Source: GCA-2786165 sp964625775 (GTDB lineage Bacteria; Pseudomonadota; Gammaproteobacteria; Legionellales; Legionellaceae). Taken from it: a DNA stretch of 19,110 nt. Position numbers and translations under genes: made by a program. Below, piece by piece: positions 7,822-15,528 of the stretch; position 1 is the stretch's first letter; each line of letters begins with the position of its first letter. The notes under the pieces were generated by a model that did no database searches, was not told the DNA's origin, and was given only the letters and a program-made list of their open reading frames with translations. The stretch spans positions 1 through 19,110 of the forward strand of contig CAZVEH010000043.1 of assembly GCA_964625775.1 (NCBI GenBank), written 5' to 3'.

Positions 7822-9096
7822 TTATCTTTTGGCTAGGATACACTCGCTGGCCTGGCGATAAGCACGGCAGGCTGAGGTTTCATCCTCCAAGACTTCAAAT
7901 AATTTGCCCAATGCGTAATAAGCTTCAAAGGACGGTTGGATTTGGATGCTTTGTTCGAGATGGGTTTTGGCTGATCCCCAAACTCGTTTTGCGGCCAGAA
8001 GTTCTCCTAGGCATCTGTGAACAGCAGCTGACCTAGGATGCGTTTTAAGCAGTGATTCAATGAAAGGAATGCGAGCATCTGTGGGATTAATTTGGCCATA
8101 CCATTGAAGCAATTGCTCATCTAAAGTGTGTTGTAAACAGTCTCTCAAAATATGCTCTGCTGCTTTGTCTTTGTGTCTGCTCAACAGATAACGTGAATAC
8201 ACCGCAGTAATTGCAGCATCATGTTTCAAATCCTTAGGTAAATTTTGCATGACATGTTCTAAGGTCTGTTGTTGACCATTAAGCAAAATTTGCGGATCTC
8301 CTGAACCAGTCGACTGGCGTATTGTCTCTGGGGATGTGGGGTCAAAGGACTCTGATGTATCCTGATGTGGATGTTCAATATAAGTTTGAATAATGTGCAC
8401 ATAAGTTTGTTGCTTTATCTGACGTAAGTCTGCTTCTGAAAGAATATGATTGGATTTGAGTTTGGGGAGCAGTTGAATCAAAGCAGGTCCATTTTGTGTT
8501 GTTCGATACAGGTGTAGAAGTAGTTTCAATACATAAGGGTGATCAGGACTCATGGTTTGCAAAGCCTGTAAAGTAGCGGCAGCCTGTTCCCACTGTTGGT
8601 GGTCTAATTGTAGTTGTGCTTGTATGAGCTCGATGGCAATGGTTGCGTCGGGCGCCACTTCTTGAGCTCGGGACAAATACTTGTCGCGTAATCCAGGCTC
8701 ACCCAATTCTTCTGCGGCTCTGGCAGCTGTCAGATAATTGATCAACGGCAAATCAGTGTCAGTTGCAGCTGAAATCAGATGCTTTTTTGCGGTTTTCCAA
8801 TATCCTTCACTGAATTCAATTAAGCCCCGTTTGGTCTTAGCTTGGGCCTTATGCAAACGTCTGCTGGCACGCCATTTGCGCCAACGATGGGGCAAATCAG
8901 AGATGTATTTGAGTGTGAACAAGAGAAAATGGACCAAAATAGCGAAGCAGATCATAGCGATTATGGCCAGCCAAAAAGTCGATTCAATCGTCCAATGATG
9001 GATGGTGATCACAACATAACCAGGATCTTGCTGTAGCCAAAGTCCCACATAGATTGAGGCCAGCAATACCGCAAACATAGTAAGCATTCGTATCAT
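7822..9096 (-). CDS. hemY: HemY: inner-membrane TPR protein of the haem operon
   Basis: This is the proteobacterial HemY (HemY_N/TPR family), not the protoporphyrinogen oxidase that shares the name in Gram-positive bacteria. The 424 residues begin with two membrane segments (about 4-20 and 40-63), followed by a basic stretch (HRWRKWRASRR) and then helical TPR-like repeats to the end, for example around 115-150, 180-215 and 370-420. The exact role is unclear; it is thought to act with HemX in organising late tetrapyrrole synthesis. E. coli HemY is 398 residues. Its ATG overlaps the hemX stop as ATGA, so it is translationally coupled and the last gene of hemCDXY. Confidence 0.92.
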   Translation of the reverse strand: MIRMLTMFAVLLASIYVGLWLQQDPGYVVITIHHWTIESTFWLAIIAMICFAILVHFLLFTLKYISDLPHRWRKWRASRRLHKAQAKTKRGLIEFSEGYWKTAKKHLISAATDTDLPLINYLTAARAAEELGEPGLRDKYLSRAQEVAPDATIAIELIQAQLQLDHQQWEQAAATLQALQTMSPDHPYVLKLLLHLYRTTQNGPALIQLLPKLKSNHILSEADLRQIKQQTYVHIIQTYIEHPHQDTSESFDPTSPETIRQSTGSGDPQILLNGQQQTLEHVMQNLPKDLKHDAAITAVYSRYLLSRHKDKAAEHILRDCLQHTLDEQLLQWYGQINPTDARIPFIESLLKTHPRSAAVHRCLGELLAAKRVWGSAKTHLEQSIQIQPSFEAYYALGKLFEVLEDETSACRAYRQASECILAKR

Positions 9097-10133
9097 GATG
9101 GAGTCTCATTCTGTGGCGCAGCTGTTTCAGGCTTCTCAGCCGTTTCATGATCAAATATTTTCGTATAATCGCTTAATGTGATCTTGTTTTGACTTATTTT
9201 GCTTTGTTGCAATGATTGCAATACATGAAGGATGGCCTGAGTTTTTGCATCATTCACATCGAAACTGTGACAGATGGTGTCGATAGCTGATTCTAATGCT
9301 GAGTCATAGACCTTTTGTTGTTGTGTCATGAGTCCCATCTCAGCTTGTTGCAAATTCATGCGAATACGTTCTTGTAAAAGCACGATATAATAAGGACCCA
9401 GCTGCGTTTCAATGGCATCACTTTGATGATGAATGGCTACCAGCCCACGGAGTTGCTGGAGACTTTCTTGCAATTGTTCACGCCATGGAACAGGTGACTT
9501 GGATGGTGTTGGAGATGTGGGTGTAACTGTTTTGTGCGGCACTAACGGCAAGGTATGTATTTGTTTTTGAACGAGTTTGATCTTGGTCAACAGAGCACCT
9601 ACATCGATCACAGGTAGTTGCTCGAGCATGAGTACATCTTGGGCAATTGCTTGGCGTGCAGTTTGTTGATCGATGCTGGGAATTTGAGCAAAAATATCGT
9701 CAGCTTGTTTTAATAAAGCTATGGTTGCGGGAACATTATAAGTCCATTTTGAATTGATTTGGGCTAACTCTAGGTAATGACGGGCTGTTTTAATTTGCCA
9801 ATCTTGGTCGTGAGCGAGTTGGGGTTGATTGTGTAACAGTGTCTGAATATGTTGCGTATTTGTGCTTACTTGCTGAGATAACTGTTCAGTGGATTGTGAG
9901 ATTTTATCAAGCATAGTTTGCAGATGATGTAGCTCATCTGCCGGTTTTTGTATGCTGTTTTCTCTAGCGTGAGTACGCAGTTGTATCGCTGTGCGTTGAT
10001 TAGCAAAAAGTGCATACGCACTGAATAATATGGCGAGTAAAGACATGCTAACGGGGCCCCATGACACTTTGTTTTTAGATGTTATAGGGGTTGATTCAAT
10101 CTTTAAATCAGATGGAGCTTCTTCCTTGTCCAT
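9093..10133 (-). CDS. hemX: HemX: membrane-anchored uroporphyrinogen III-associated protein
   Basis: The 346-residue protein has a short charged cytoplasmic N-terminus, one membrane segment (about 26-44), a Gln-rich coiled coil (about 55-100) and a mostly helical domain. This is the HemX architecture. The family is often labelled uroporphyrin-III C-methyltransferase, but the protein has none of the SAM-binding motifs of CysG/CobA, so enzymatic activity should not be assumed. A Pro/Thr/Ser-rich linker lies near residue 200. It overlaps hemD by 26 bp upstream and hemY by 4 bp downstream. Confidence 0.9.
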   Translation of the reverse strand: MDKEEAPSDLKIESTPITSKNKVSWGPVSMSLLAILFSAYALFANQRTAIQLRTHARENSIQKPADELHHLQTMLDKISQSTEQLSQQVSTNTQHIQTLLHNQPQLAHDQDWQIKTARHYLELAQINSKWTYNVPATIALLKQADDIFAQIPSIDQQTARQAIAQDVLMLEQLPVIDVGALLTKIKLVQKQIHTLPLVPHKTVTPTSPTPSKSPVPWREQLQESLQQLRGLVAIHHQSDAIETQLGPYYIVLLQERIRMNLQQAEMGLMTQQQKVYDSALESAIDTICHSFDVNDAKTQAILHVLQSLQQSKISQNKITLSDYTKIFDHETAEKPETAAPQNETPS

Positions 10134-10875
10134 GTGTTAGTCCCGCTAATGTGGTTAAAAGGTCGTCGTAGGGAGATAAGATGACTGTATGCATGCCATA
10201 GCGATGCGCCAGGTCTGCTAAACGAGAGCTGATCACGATACAGGGTTTGGATTGAATCCAGGGCCTTGCATCGCGCTCAAATAACACAAATAAATTATCA
10301 ATCGCCTCATGACTTAACATCAGTATAATATCCACCGCGTCATCTTGCCACAAAGTATGGGTAAAAGAGCTATTTTTTTCCGGTAAACTGCGATGATAAA
10401 CAGCTGCAGTGTGCAAAACTGCGCCTCGTTTCTTTAAGGTGTTTGCCATTAAGGGGCGACTATGCTCGCCTGAAACCAACAAAATGGCGCTGTCTTGGAT
10501 GTTTTGTAAGGCAGCTAGGTTTAAAAAATGCTCGCTATCAGCGACGGTAGGCAATTCGGACACAGTAATATGATGCTTTGCTAAGGCCTGAGCGGTGGCT
10601 TTGCCGATGGCCATGCATTCAATAGTCTTCGGCCAAATCAGTTGATGCGTTTGGATCGCTTGAAAAAAGTACTCAACCGCATTGGCACTAACAAAAATAG
10701 CTTTTTGCAGAGAAGACAGGGGTGGCAGATCTGCAATCCAATTGAATGGAAGGGGATCAATGCATAACGTGGGCAATTCTATCGATATGCCGCCAGCATC
10801 GCGAATCATTCTGCTTAAGAGTTTGGCCTGATGTTTGGGGCGGGTATTTAAAATTCGTAACCCATTTAAATGCAA
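10108..10875 (-). CDS. hemD: Uroporphyrinogen-III synthase
   Basis: HemD cyclises hydroxymethylbilane, the HemC product, to uroporphyrinogen III with inversion of ring D. The family has low sequence identity. It is recognised here by RILNTRPKHQAK at the N-terminus (compare ILVTRP in E. coli), the two-lobed alpha/beta pattern, KAIFVSANAVEYF, a later ILMLSHEAIDNLF, and its place after hemC. The start is uncertain. The longest frame opens at a TTG (10920), which would add 15 residues unlike other HemD N-termini. I chose the TTG at 10875 (255 aa; E. coli 246). An ATT at 10884 has an AAGGAG seven bases upstream and is another option. No in-frame ATG is near. Either way it overlaps the 3' end of hemC. 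Confidence 0.88.
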   Translation of the reverse strand: MHLNGLRILNTRPKHQAKLLSRMIRDAGGISIELPTLCIDPLPFNWIADLPPLSSLQKAIFVSANAVEYFFQAIQTHQLIWPKTIECMAIGKATAQALAKHHITVSELPTVADSEHFLNLAALQNIQDSAILLVSGEHSRPLMANTLKKRGAVLHTAAVYHRSLPEKNSSFTHTLWQDDAVDIILMLSHEAIDNLFVLFERDARPWIQSKPCIVISSRLADLAHRYGMHTVILSPYDDLLTTLAGLTHGQGRSSI

Positions 10876-11789
10876 TCGAGTAATTGTTTTGCTCCTTGAT
10901 CTAAAAGCCGCTGCGAACAAAGCTCAGCCAGTTGCGCTGCGGTGTCAATGTCTCCTGCACAAGATGCAGAGAGCACCTGTTGCCCATCTGCAGATAATAC
11001 CTTGGCACTAAGTTGTATGTGATTGGGTTGATGTTCTTCGCAATAAACCGCCACAGGCACATGACAATTACCCCCCAATAGTGCATTCACCTGGCGCTCT
11101 GTTGTGACGCAAATGGCTGTAGTTGGGTGATTTAACGGGCTCATCAACGCACGGGTTTGTTCGTCGTGCAATCGACACTCAATCCCTAACGCGCCTTGTC
11201 CGCAAGCCGGCAACATGATGCTCTGTGGAATAATCTGCTTGATCACATGTTGAAGATCCATGCGAATTAGACCTGCTGCAGCAAGAAGAATAGCGTCAAA
11301 AGGCGTTGAGGAAAGCTTAGCAATTCGAGTCTGGATATTGCCGCGCAACGTTTCAATCTGTAAATCGGGACGTAGTGCCAGCAATTGGGATTGACGACGC
11401 AAGCTAGATGTACCTATTCTTGCCTGCTTAGGCAATGCTTGAATAGAAGCATAATGCTCACTGACAAGGGCATCAAAGGGATTTTCTCGCTGACATATTG
11501 CCGCGATGCCTAAACCACCTGGAAACTCAGCGGGCACATCTTTCATAGAATGAACGGCAATGTCTGCTCGATTCTCTAACAAGGCGTCTTCTAACTCTTT
11601 GACAAACAAACCTTTGCCCCCTTTAGGAACATTTATATTTTTAAGAAACCGATCTCCTGACGTCAACATAGGGATCAATTCAATTTTAAGTTCTGGCCAA
11701 GTGGTTGATAGTTTTTGCGCGATGTATTGCGCCTGCCAAAGTGCAAGAGGGCTTTGTCGTGTTGCGATGCGTAGTTTTAAATCGGACAT
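10866..11789 (-). CDS. hemC: Porphobilinogen deaminase (hydroxymethylbilane synthase)
   Basis: HemC joins four porphobilinogen molecules into hydroxymethylbilane in the cytoplasm. The 307 residues contain the family landmarks: ATRQSPLALWQA near the N-terminus, GDRF and KGLFVKELEDALL, HSMKDVP with catalytic Asp84, IGTSSLRRQSQL, LRGNIQTRI, and LLGGNCHVPVA with Cys242, the residue that binds the dipyrromethane cofactor and has the same number in E. coli. It is the first gene of hemCDXY. The 5' leader from the predicted promoter is only about 20 bases, and the Shine-Dalgarno is weak. Confidence 0.97.
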   Translation of the reverse strand: MSDLKLRIATRQSPLALWQAQYIAQKLSTTWPELKIELIPMLTSGDRFLKNINVPKGGKGLFVKELEDALLENRADIAVHSMKDVPAEFPGGLGIAAICQRENPFDALVSEHYASIQALPKQARIGTSSLRRQSQLLALRPDLQIETLRGNIQTRIAKLSSTPFDAILLAAAGLIRMDLQHVIKQIIPQSIMLPACGQGALGIECRLHDEQTRALMSPLNHPTTAICVTTERQVNALLGGNCHVPVAVYCEEHQPNHIQLSAKVLSADGQQVLSASCAGDIDTAAQLAELCSQRLLDQGAKQLLDCI

Positions 11790-11815
11790 ATGTTCATGCA
11801 GTTATAAAAAAAATG

Positions 11816-11824
11816 ATGATAGCA
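11816..11824 (-). promoter_or_regulatory. Extended -10 promoter element for hemCDXY
   Basis: Read on the minus strand, TGCTATCAT is an extended -10 box (TG, one base, then TATCAT) about 27 bases before the hemC ATG. No convincing -35 hexamer lies upstream, as is common for extended -10 promoters. An AT-rich run follows it. Confidence 0.45.
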
Positions 11825-11876
11825 TATATTGTGGTTGATGGCGTATGGCAGCTACGGTGCTGCAGGATTTGTTCTT

Positions 11877-11907
11877 GTAGCCCGCAAGTAGCGCAGCGAA
11901 TTGCGGG
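11877..11907 (+). repeat. REP-like palindrome, copy 1 (GTAG head)
   Basis: This 31-base unit starts with GTAG, then has CCCGCAA and TTGCGGG as a 7-bp stem around a loop of about a dozen bases containing GCGCAGCG. A GTAG tetranucleotide followed by an imperfect palindrome is the layout of REP elements mobilised by RAYT (REP-associated tyrosine) transposases. No RAYT gene lies in the window. It pairs with the inverted copy at 11985-12016. Confidence 0.82.
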
Positions 11908-11984
11908 ATCGACAATAACACGCCTAATCAATGTTGAATACATATGCCAAAAAATAGATGATCACTTGTCTCGTTTAGCGTAGC

Positions 11985-12016
11985 CCCGCAATTCGCTGCG
12001 CTTTCTTGCGGGCTAC
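11985..12016 (-). repeat. REP-like palindrome, copy 2 (inverted)
   Basis: The reverse complement of this unit matches the copy at 11877-11907 except for one inserted base and one substitution in the loop. The two lie head to head about 77 bases apart, the arrangement called a BIME. They could fold into one long cruciform or two separate hairpins between hemC and the TPR gene. Confidence 0.82.
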
Positions 12017-12042
12017 GTTGCTTTCATTACATGCGATATCAT

Positions 12043-12072
12043 TTGTGTCATTCGCGCGCCGGAATGACACAA
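12043..12072. terminator. Strong hairpin after the TPR gene, possible terminator
   Basis: TTGTGTCATTC (12043-12053) and GAATGACACAA (12062-12072) form a perfect 11-bp stem around a GC-rich 8-base loop. It lies 21 bases beyond the stop of the minus-strand TPR gene. There is no clear T-run on either side, so it may be a repeat of the GTCATTCC type (compare 18852-18935) rather than a classical intrinsic terminator. Confidence 0.5.
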
Positions 12073-12093
12073 TGCAAGCCATTTGGTATAGGA

Positions 12094-12687
12094 TCACGCC
12101 ATGGGTATTGATTTGGTGGTATGTTTAGAATCGGTTTCCTCTTTGGGGAGTACATTTTTACGGAATATGCTTTGCGTAAAATTAAGAAACTGTTTGGTAG
12201 AGTTCATTTCTTTGAGTTGCTCTAATGCCGCGGCATGTTCCTCGTTATATGAGTATTTTAAACTCTTTTTAAGAGCAAGAATGGCTTCGTTCAATCCTGG
12301 GGTTTTACGATAGCAAACAGACATATTATACCAAGCCAGTGCTTTGTCGGATAAGGAAATAGCACGCCGACTCATCTGTTCGAAATAATACAAAGCGCGG
12401 TCTATTTTTCCAAGATGCATCAGGCAGATGCCCATTTGATTGAGTACAGAAGCTTCGTCGCAATCAAATTTTTTGGCAAGGGTGTAGTAGGTCAAAGCGT
12501 CAGAATATAAGTCATTATTATATAAATAATCTCCCATATCCGCGAGAGCCCATGTGTGTAATCTGCGTTTCTGCGGCAGATATTCACCACGAGAACAGTT
12601 TTCTAAATCAACAGCCGTTGAGTCAATGATTTTCTTGAGCTGCTGATATTTAAGATCGTTTTGAAAATCCATATTCAACACGTTCAC
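12094..12687 (-). CDS. Small TPR-repeat protein
   Basis: The 197-residue product has no signal peptide or membrane segment. Residues about 45-150 form tandem TPR-type helix pairs: WALADMGDYLYNNDLYSDAL, then SVLNQMGICLMHLGKIDRAL, then ALAWYNMSVCYRKTPGLNEA, each with the small/large residue pattern of the 34-residue repeat. TPR proteins act as protein-binding scaffolds or chaperones; the partner is unknown. The C-terminal 20 residues are polar (Glu, Asp, Ser, Thr, Lys) and end Ser-Ile-Pro-Met-Ala. The start may be the GTG at 12687 or the ATG at 12672; neither has a clear Shine-Dalgarno. It is divergent from uvrD. Confidence 0.82.
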   Translation of the reverse strand: MNVLNMDFQNDLKYQQLKKIIDSTAVDLENCSRGEYLPQKRRLHTWALADMGDYLYNNDLYSDALTYYTLAKKFDCDEASVLNQMGICLMHLGKIDRALYYFEQMSRRAISLSDKALAWYNMSVCYRKTPGLNEAILALKKSLKYSYNEEHAAALEQLKEMNSTKQFLNFTQSIFRKNVLPKEETDSKHTTKSIPMA

Positions 12688-12777
12688 AAATAAGTTGTGG
12701 GATTAGTGTGCCAGGTTTTTTTGTCAGATACAACGCCCAAAAGGTTTTTTTTCGATTCGATTGTATTGGATAATTTC

Positions 12778-12786
12778 TGTTATACT
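12778..12786 (+). promoter_or_regulatory. Extended -10 promoter element for uvrD
   Basis: TGTTATACT is an extended -10 box (TG, one base, TATACT), 38 bases before the chosen uvrD start. It lies inside the longest open frame, which argues against the far-upstream ATG at 12761. I see no LexA-type CTG-N10-CAG operator here, unlike E. coli uvrD. Confidence 0.45.
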
Positions 12787-12823
12787 TTTGCGATTAAATG
12801 ATGGGTGGTGTGTTGGGAGTGGT

Positions 12824-14983
12824 ATGCCAGATCTGAAAAGTACGATGGAACCTTGGTTGGAAGGTTTGAATGAGGCTCAATGGGCTGCCGTGACTGCTCC
12901 TATGGGGCATTTATTGATTTTAGCGGGTGCTGGCTCAGGTAAAACCAGAGTATTGGTCAGTCGCATTGCGTATTTGGTGCATACGCGGCAAGTGTCTTTA
13001 GAGGGTGTATTGGCGGTGACGTTTACCAATAAAGCAGCTGGTGAAATGAAAGTACGTTTGTCAGCAATCTTACAGCAGCCTTTGTCTGATTTGTGGATTG
13101 GAACGTTTCATGGCATTTGCCATCGTTTATTAAGACGCCATTATCAAGATGCAAAATTACCTGAAGCTTTTCAAATTTTAGACAGTGACGATCAAGCGCG
13201 CATGATCAAACGGGTGATGACCGATTTGCAGCTGGATCCCGATCAGTGGCCTGTGAGACAAGCTCAGTCATTTATAAATGGTTATAAAGACGAAGGTCTA
13301 CGACCCAATCAAGTGGTTACACCATCCTTTGGTCCAGCAAAAACTTGGCTACGCATTTATGCTGCTTATGAGCAAGCATGCCAAATTTCTGGTGTGATTG
13401 ATTTTGCTGAGATTTTATTACGAACCCACGAGTTGCTCCGCGACCATCCAGCCTTGCTGGCTCATTATCAAACCCGGTTTCAAACCATCTTGGTGGATGA
13501 GTTTCAAGACACCAATACCATTCAATATGCCTGGATTAGGTTGCTTGCAGGCCAACATGCCAACGTTATGGTTGTGGGAGATGATGACCAATCTATTTAC
13601 GGTTGGCGTGGCGCCAAGGTTGAAAATATTCAGAAGTTTTCTAGGGATTTTCCTGATACTCAGACGGTGAGACTGGAACAAAACTACCGTTCTAGCGCTA
13701 TCATATTGCAAGCCGCGAATGCATTGATTGCGCATAATAGTGCACGCATGGGCAAATCGCTATGGACCTCGGGTGATCAAGGTGAAAAAATCGTGGTTTT
13801 TTCCGCCTTTAATGAACTTGAGGAAGCTCGTTTTGTCAGCGAACGTGTGGCTATGGAGTGTCAACGTGGTCGCTCTTTACGAGATATAGCTGTTCTGTAT
13901 CGCTCGAACGCGCAATCTCGGGTGTTAGAGGAAGCTTTTTTGCGTGCTGATATAGGGTATCGTATTCATGGCGGCGTGCGTTTTTTTGAGCGTGCAGAAA
14001 TCAAAGACACAATGGCTTATTTGCGTTTGATTTTAAATCGAGATGACGATGCAGCGTTTGAACGCGTGGTTAATTTACCGGCGCGTGGTATTGGCGAAAA
14101 AACCCTTGATACAGTTCGAACTTTGGCGCGTTCAGAATCAATCTCATTATGGGCTGCGTCGATGGCCATTCTAAGCACCGCTCAGTTACCGCAACGAGCT
14201 AGTAGTGCCCTGACTGCTTTTTTGAATTTAGTTGCGACATTGCAAGAAGATATTTTTGGATTGCCTTTAGAAGAGCAAATCAGCAAAGTGATGAATCAAT
14301 CTGGATTGTATGCCTATTATGCCAAGATGAAAGGCGATTTGGCGGAATCTAAATTACAAAACTTACAAGAATTGGTCAGTGCTGCCAAAGAGTTTCGTTA
14401 CGAAGATGATGAGGAGCTGCCGCTGCTTGTTAGATTTTTGGCGCATGCTTCACTTGAAGCAGGAGAAATGCAGGCAGAAGCGCATGAAGAATATGTGCAC
14501 ATGATGACCTTACATGCTGCTAAGGGCTTGGAGTTTCCTTTGGTTTTTTTAGTGGGCATGGAAGAAGGGTTGTTTCCTGCCAAGCAATCGGCTGAAGATG
14601 CAGGTCGTTTGGAAGAAGAACGTAGATTGTGTTATGTCGGTATGACACGCGCCATGCAACAGTTGATCATGACTTATGCGGAAATCAGACGCCAATATGG
14701 GCGCGAGGAGTATCATCGTCCCTCCAGGTTCTTGAACGAACTTCCCAAGGAGTTACTGGAAGAGATTCGAGTCAGTGGTCGTACTGTCGCAGTAAAACCT
14801 GCTTTTTCCCGCGCCGTGCATGAATCAGGGTTGCAATTGGGGCAATCGGTGAGCCACGCGCATTTTGGCCACGGGGTGATATTGGCGATTGAAGGCAGTG
14901 GCGCGCATACGCGAGTACAAATCAAATTTGCAGATCAAGGCACCAAATGGTTGGTAGTGGCCTATGCAAATTTGGTCACTTAA
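12824..14983 (+). CDS. uvrD: DNA helicase II UvrD (superfamily 1A, 3'-5')
   Basis: UvrD unwinds DNA 3' to 5' in nucleotide excision repair and methyl-directed mismatch repair. From the ATG at 12824 it is 719 residues (E. coli 720). The SF1 motifs appear in order: Q-motif LNEAQ, Walker A GAGSGKT (35-41), Ia TFTNKAAGEM, Walker B VDEFQDT (224-230), III GDDDQSIYGWRGA (252-264), IV RLEQNYRSS, V TLHAAKGLEFPLVFLVG, and VI RRLCYVGMTRA. The last 50 residues hold the UvrD/PcrA Tudor-like domain (VSHAHFGHGVILAIEG), which contacts RNA polymerase in E. coli. GGGAG lies just upstream of the start. The ATG at 12845 would match E. coli's N-terminus and is an alternative. A terminator begins at the stop codon. 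Confidence 0.96.
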   Translation: MPDLKSTMEPWLEGLNEAQWAAVTAPMGHLLILAGAGSGKTRVLVSRIAYLVHTRQVSLEGVLAVTFTNKAAGEMKVRLSAILQQPLSDLWIGTFHGICHRLLRRHYQDAKLPEAFQILDSDDQARMIKRVMTDLQLDPDQWPVRQAQSFINGYKDEGLRPNQVVTPSFGPAKTWLRIYAAYEQACQISGVIDFAEILLRTHELLRDHPALLAHYQTRFQTILVDEFQDTNTIQYAWIRLLAGQHANVMVVGDDDQSIYGWRGAKVENIQKFSRDFPDTQTVRLEQNYRSSAIILQAANALIAHNSARMGKSLWTSGDQGEKIVVFSAFNELEEARFVSERVAMECQRGRSLRDIAVLYRSNAQSRVLEEAFLRADIGYRIHGGVRFFERAEIKDTMAYLRLILNRDDDAAFERVVNLPARGIGEKTLDTVRTLARSESISLWAASMAILSTAQLPQRASSALTAFLNLVATLQEDIFGLPLEEQISKVMNQSGLYAYYAKMKGDLAESKLQNLQELVSAAKEFRYEDDEELPLLVRFLAHASLEAGEMQAEAHEEYVHMMTLHAAKGLEFPLVFLVGMEEGLFPAKQSAEDAGRLEEERRLCYVGMTRAMQQLIMTYAEIRRQYGREEYHRPSRFLNELPKELLEEIRVSGRTVAVKPAFSRAVHESGLQLGQSVSHAHFGHGVILAIEGSGAHTRVQIKFADQGTKWLVVAYANLVT

Positions 14984-15026
14984 AAAAGTGTGTATCCAGG
15001 GTATTGTGGAGGATTCACTCTTTTTT
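14983..15026 (+). terminator. Intrinsic terminator of uvrD, probably bidirectional
   Basis: AAAAAGTGTGTATCC (14983-14997) pairs with GGATTCACTCTTTTT (15011-15025) in 15 positions with two mismatches, around a 13-base loop, and ends in a six-T run. The A-run on the left makes it usable in the other direction too, where it lies five bases beyond the stop of the minus-strand ORF at 15031-15315. Confidence 0.85.
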
Positions 15027-15030
15027 GACC

Positions 15031-15315
15031 CTAAGGCGACCACAGCATATGAGCCAACGCTTTAGGGCGCTTGACTATGCCGCCCCAGTGGATTAGACTG
15101 ATTTCCGCTAATAGGTGATGAAACATGTCTCCTTCAATGAGATATCGGCAGTGATACGTATTGGCTTGTTTTTCTAAATATGGATTGCAAATTAGGAGCT
15201 TTACCCGCTCAGTGATGAGCAAAAAGGGACTTGGGGGCTTTACAACTAAAGCATTAATCCGCAATTGTAAGCCCATTGTTGATAGCGCAAACATAGTGCC
15301 ACTCAAAAAAACCAT
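15031..15315 (-). CDS. Small hypothetical protein (94 aa), or remnant
   Basis: I do not recognise it. The 94-residue product has a mildly hydrophobic N-terminus (about 1-27) and a mixed, Leu/Ile/His-rich remainder. In its favour: it fills most of the uvrD-secretin gap, its codon mix looks ordinary, and its stop falls five bases from the bidirectional terminator. Against: no clear Shine-Dalgarno, an in-frame stop two codons before the ATG, and no domain I know. It could be a decayed piece of a longer gene. Confidence 0.4.
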   Translation of the reverse strand: MVFLSGTMFALSTMGLQLRINALVVKPPSPFLLITERVKLLICNPYLEKQANTYHCRYLIEGDMFHHLLAEISLIHWGGIVKRPKALAHMLWSP

Positions 15316-15412
15316 TTCTCAGCTACAGATAACTCATCATGCAATATTTTAACGATCGGCGAAATTGAAGCTTATAACGTCATCCTTTCAGGCTTAGATT
15401 GGGGGAACGTTT

Positions 15413-15418
15413 TATATT
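15413..15418 (+). promoter_or_regulatory. Possible -10 box for the secretin operon
   Basis: TATATT lies in an AT-rich stretch about 110 bases before the secretin gene. No good -35 hexamer is at standard spacing, so this is only a candidate. It would give a leader of about 100 bases containing the hairpins at 15451-15492. Confidence 0.25.
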
Positions 15419-15450
15419 AAGCTAGTTAGTGTCCGTTGGTAAGCAGCAGT

Positions 15451-15492
15451 GAAGGCACAGCCTTCTAGGAAAAATGCAGTTAGTGGCATTTT
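15451..15492 (+). promoter_or_regulatory. Two hairpins in the leader of the secretin operon
   Basis: GAAGGC-ACA-GCCTTC (15451-15465) is a perfect 6-bp stem with a three-base loop. AAAATGC (15471-15477) and GCATTTT (15486-15492) form a second 7-bp stem that ends directly before the ATG at 15493. An AGGA at 15467-15470 sits between the stems. The layout could control translation of the secretin gene; this is inference from pairing alone. Confidence 0.4.
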
Positions 15493-15528
15493 ATGGATTT
15501 AGAGTTTTTGATGTTGGTTCAAACAATT

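Noticed and set aside
11705..11983. Plus-strand frames over the hemC start and REP region
   Set aside because: They are shadows of hemC and read through the hemC promoter and a REP element.
11877..12072. CRISPR array
   Set aside because: The repeats are inverted rather than direct, there are only two units with no regular spacers, and no cas gene is nearby.
12761..12823. Upstream extension of uvrD by 21 codons
   Set aside because: It covers the extended -10 box at 12778-12786, has no ribosome binding site and has no counterpart in UvrD proteins.
12688..12823. LexA (SOS) operator upstream of uvrD
   Set aside because: No CTG-N10-CAG palindrome overlaps the promoter region.
15161..15352. Plus-strand 63-codon frame in the uvrD-secretin gap
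   Set aside because: It overlaps the better supported minus-strand frame, has no ribosome binding site, and its composition does not look coding.
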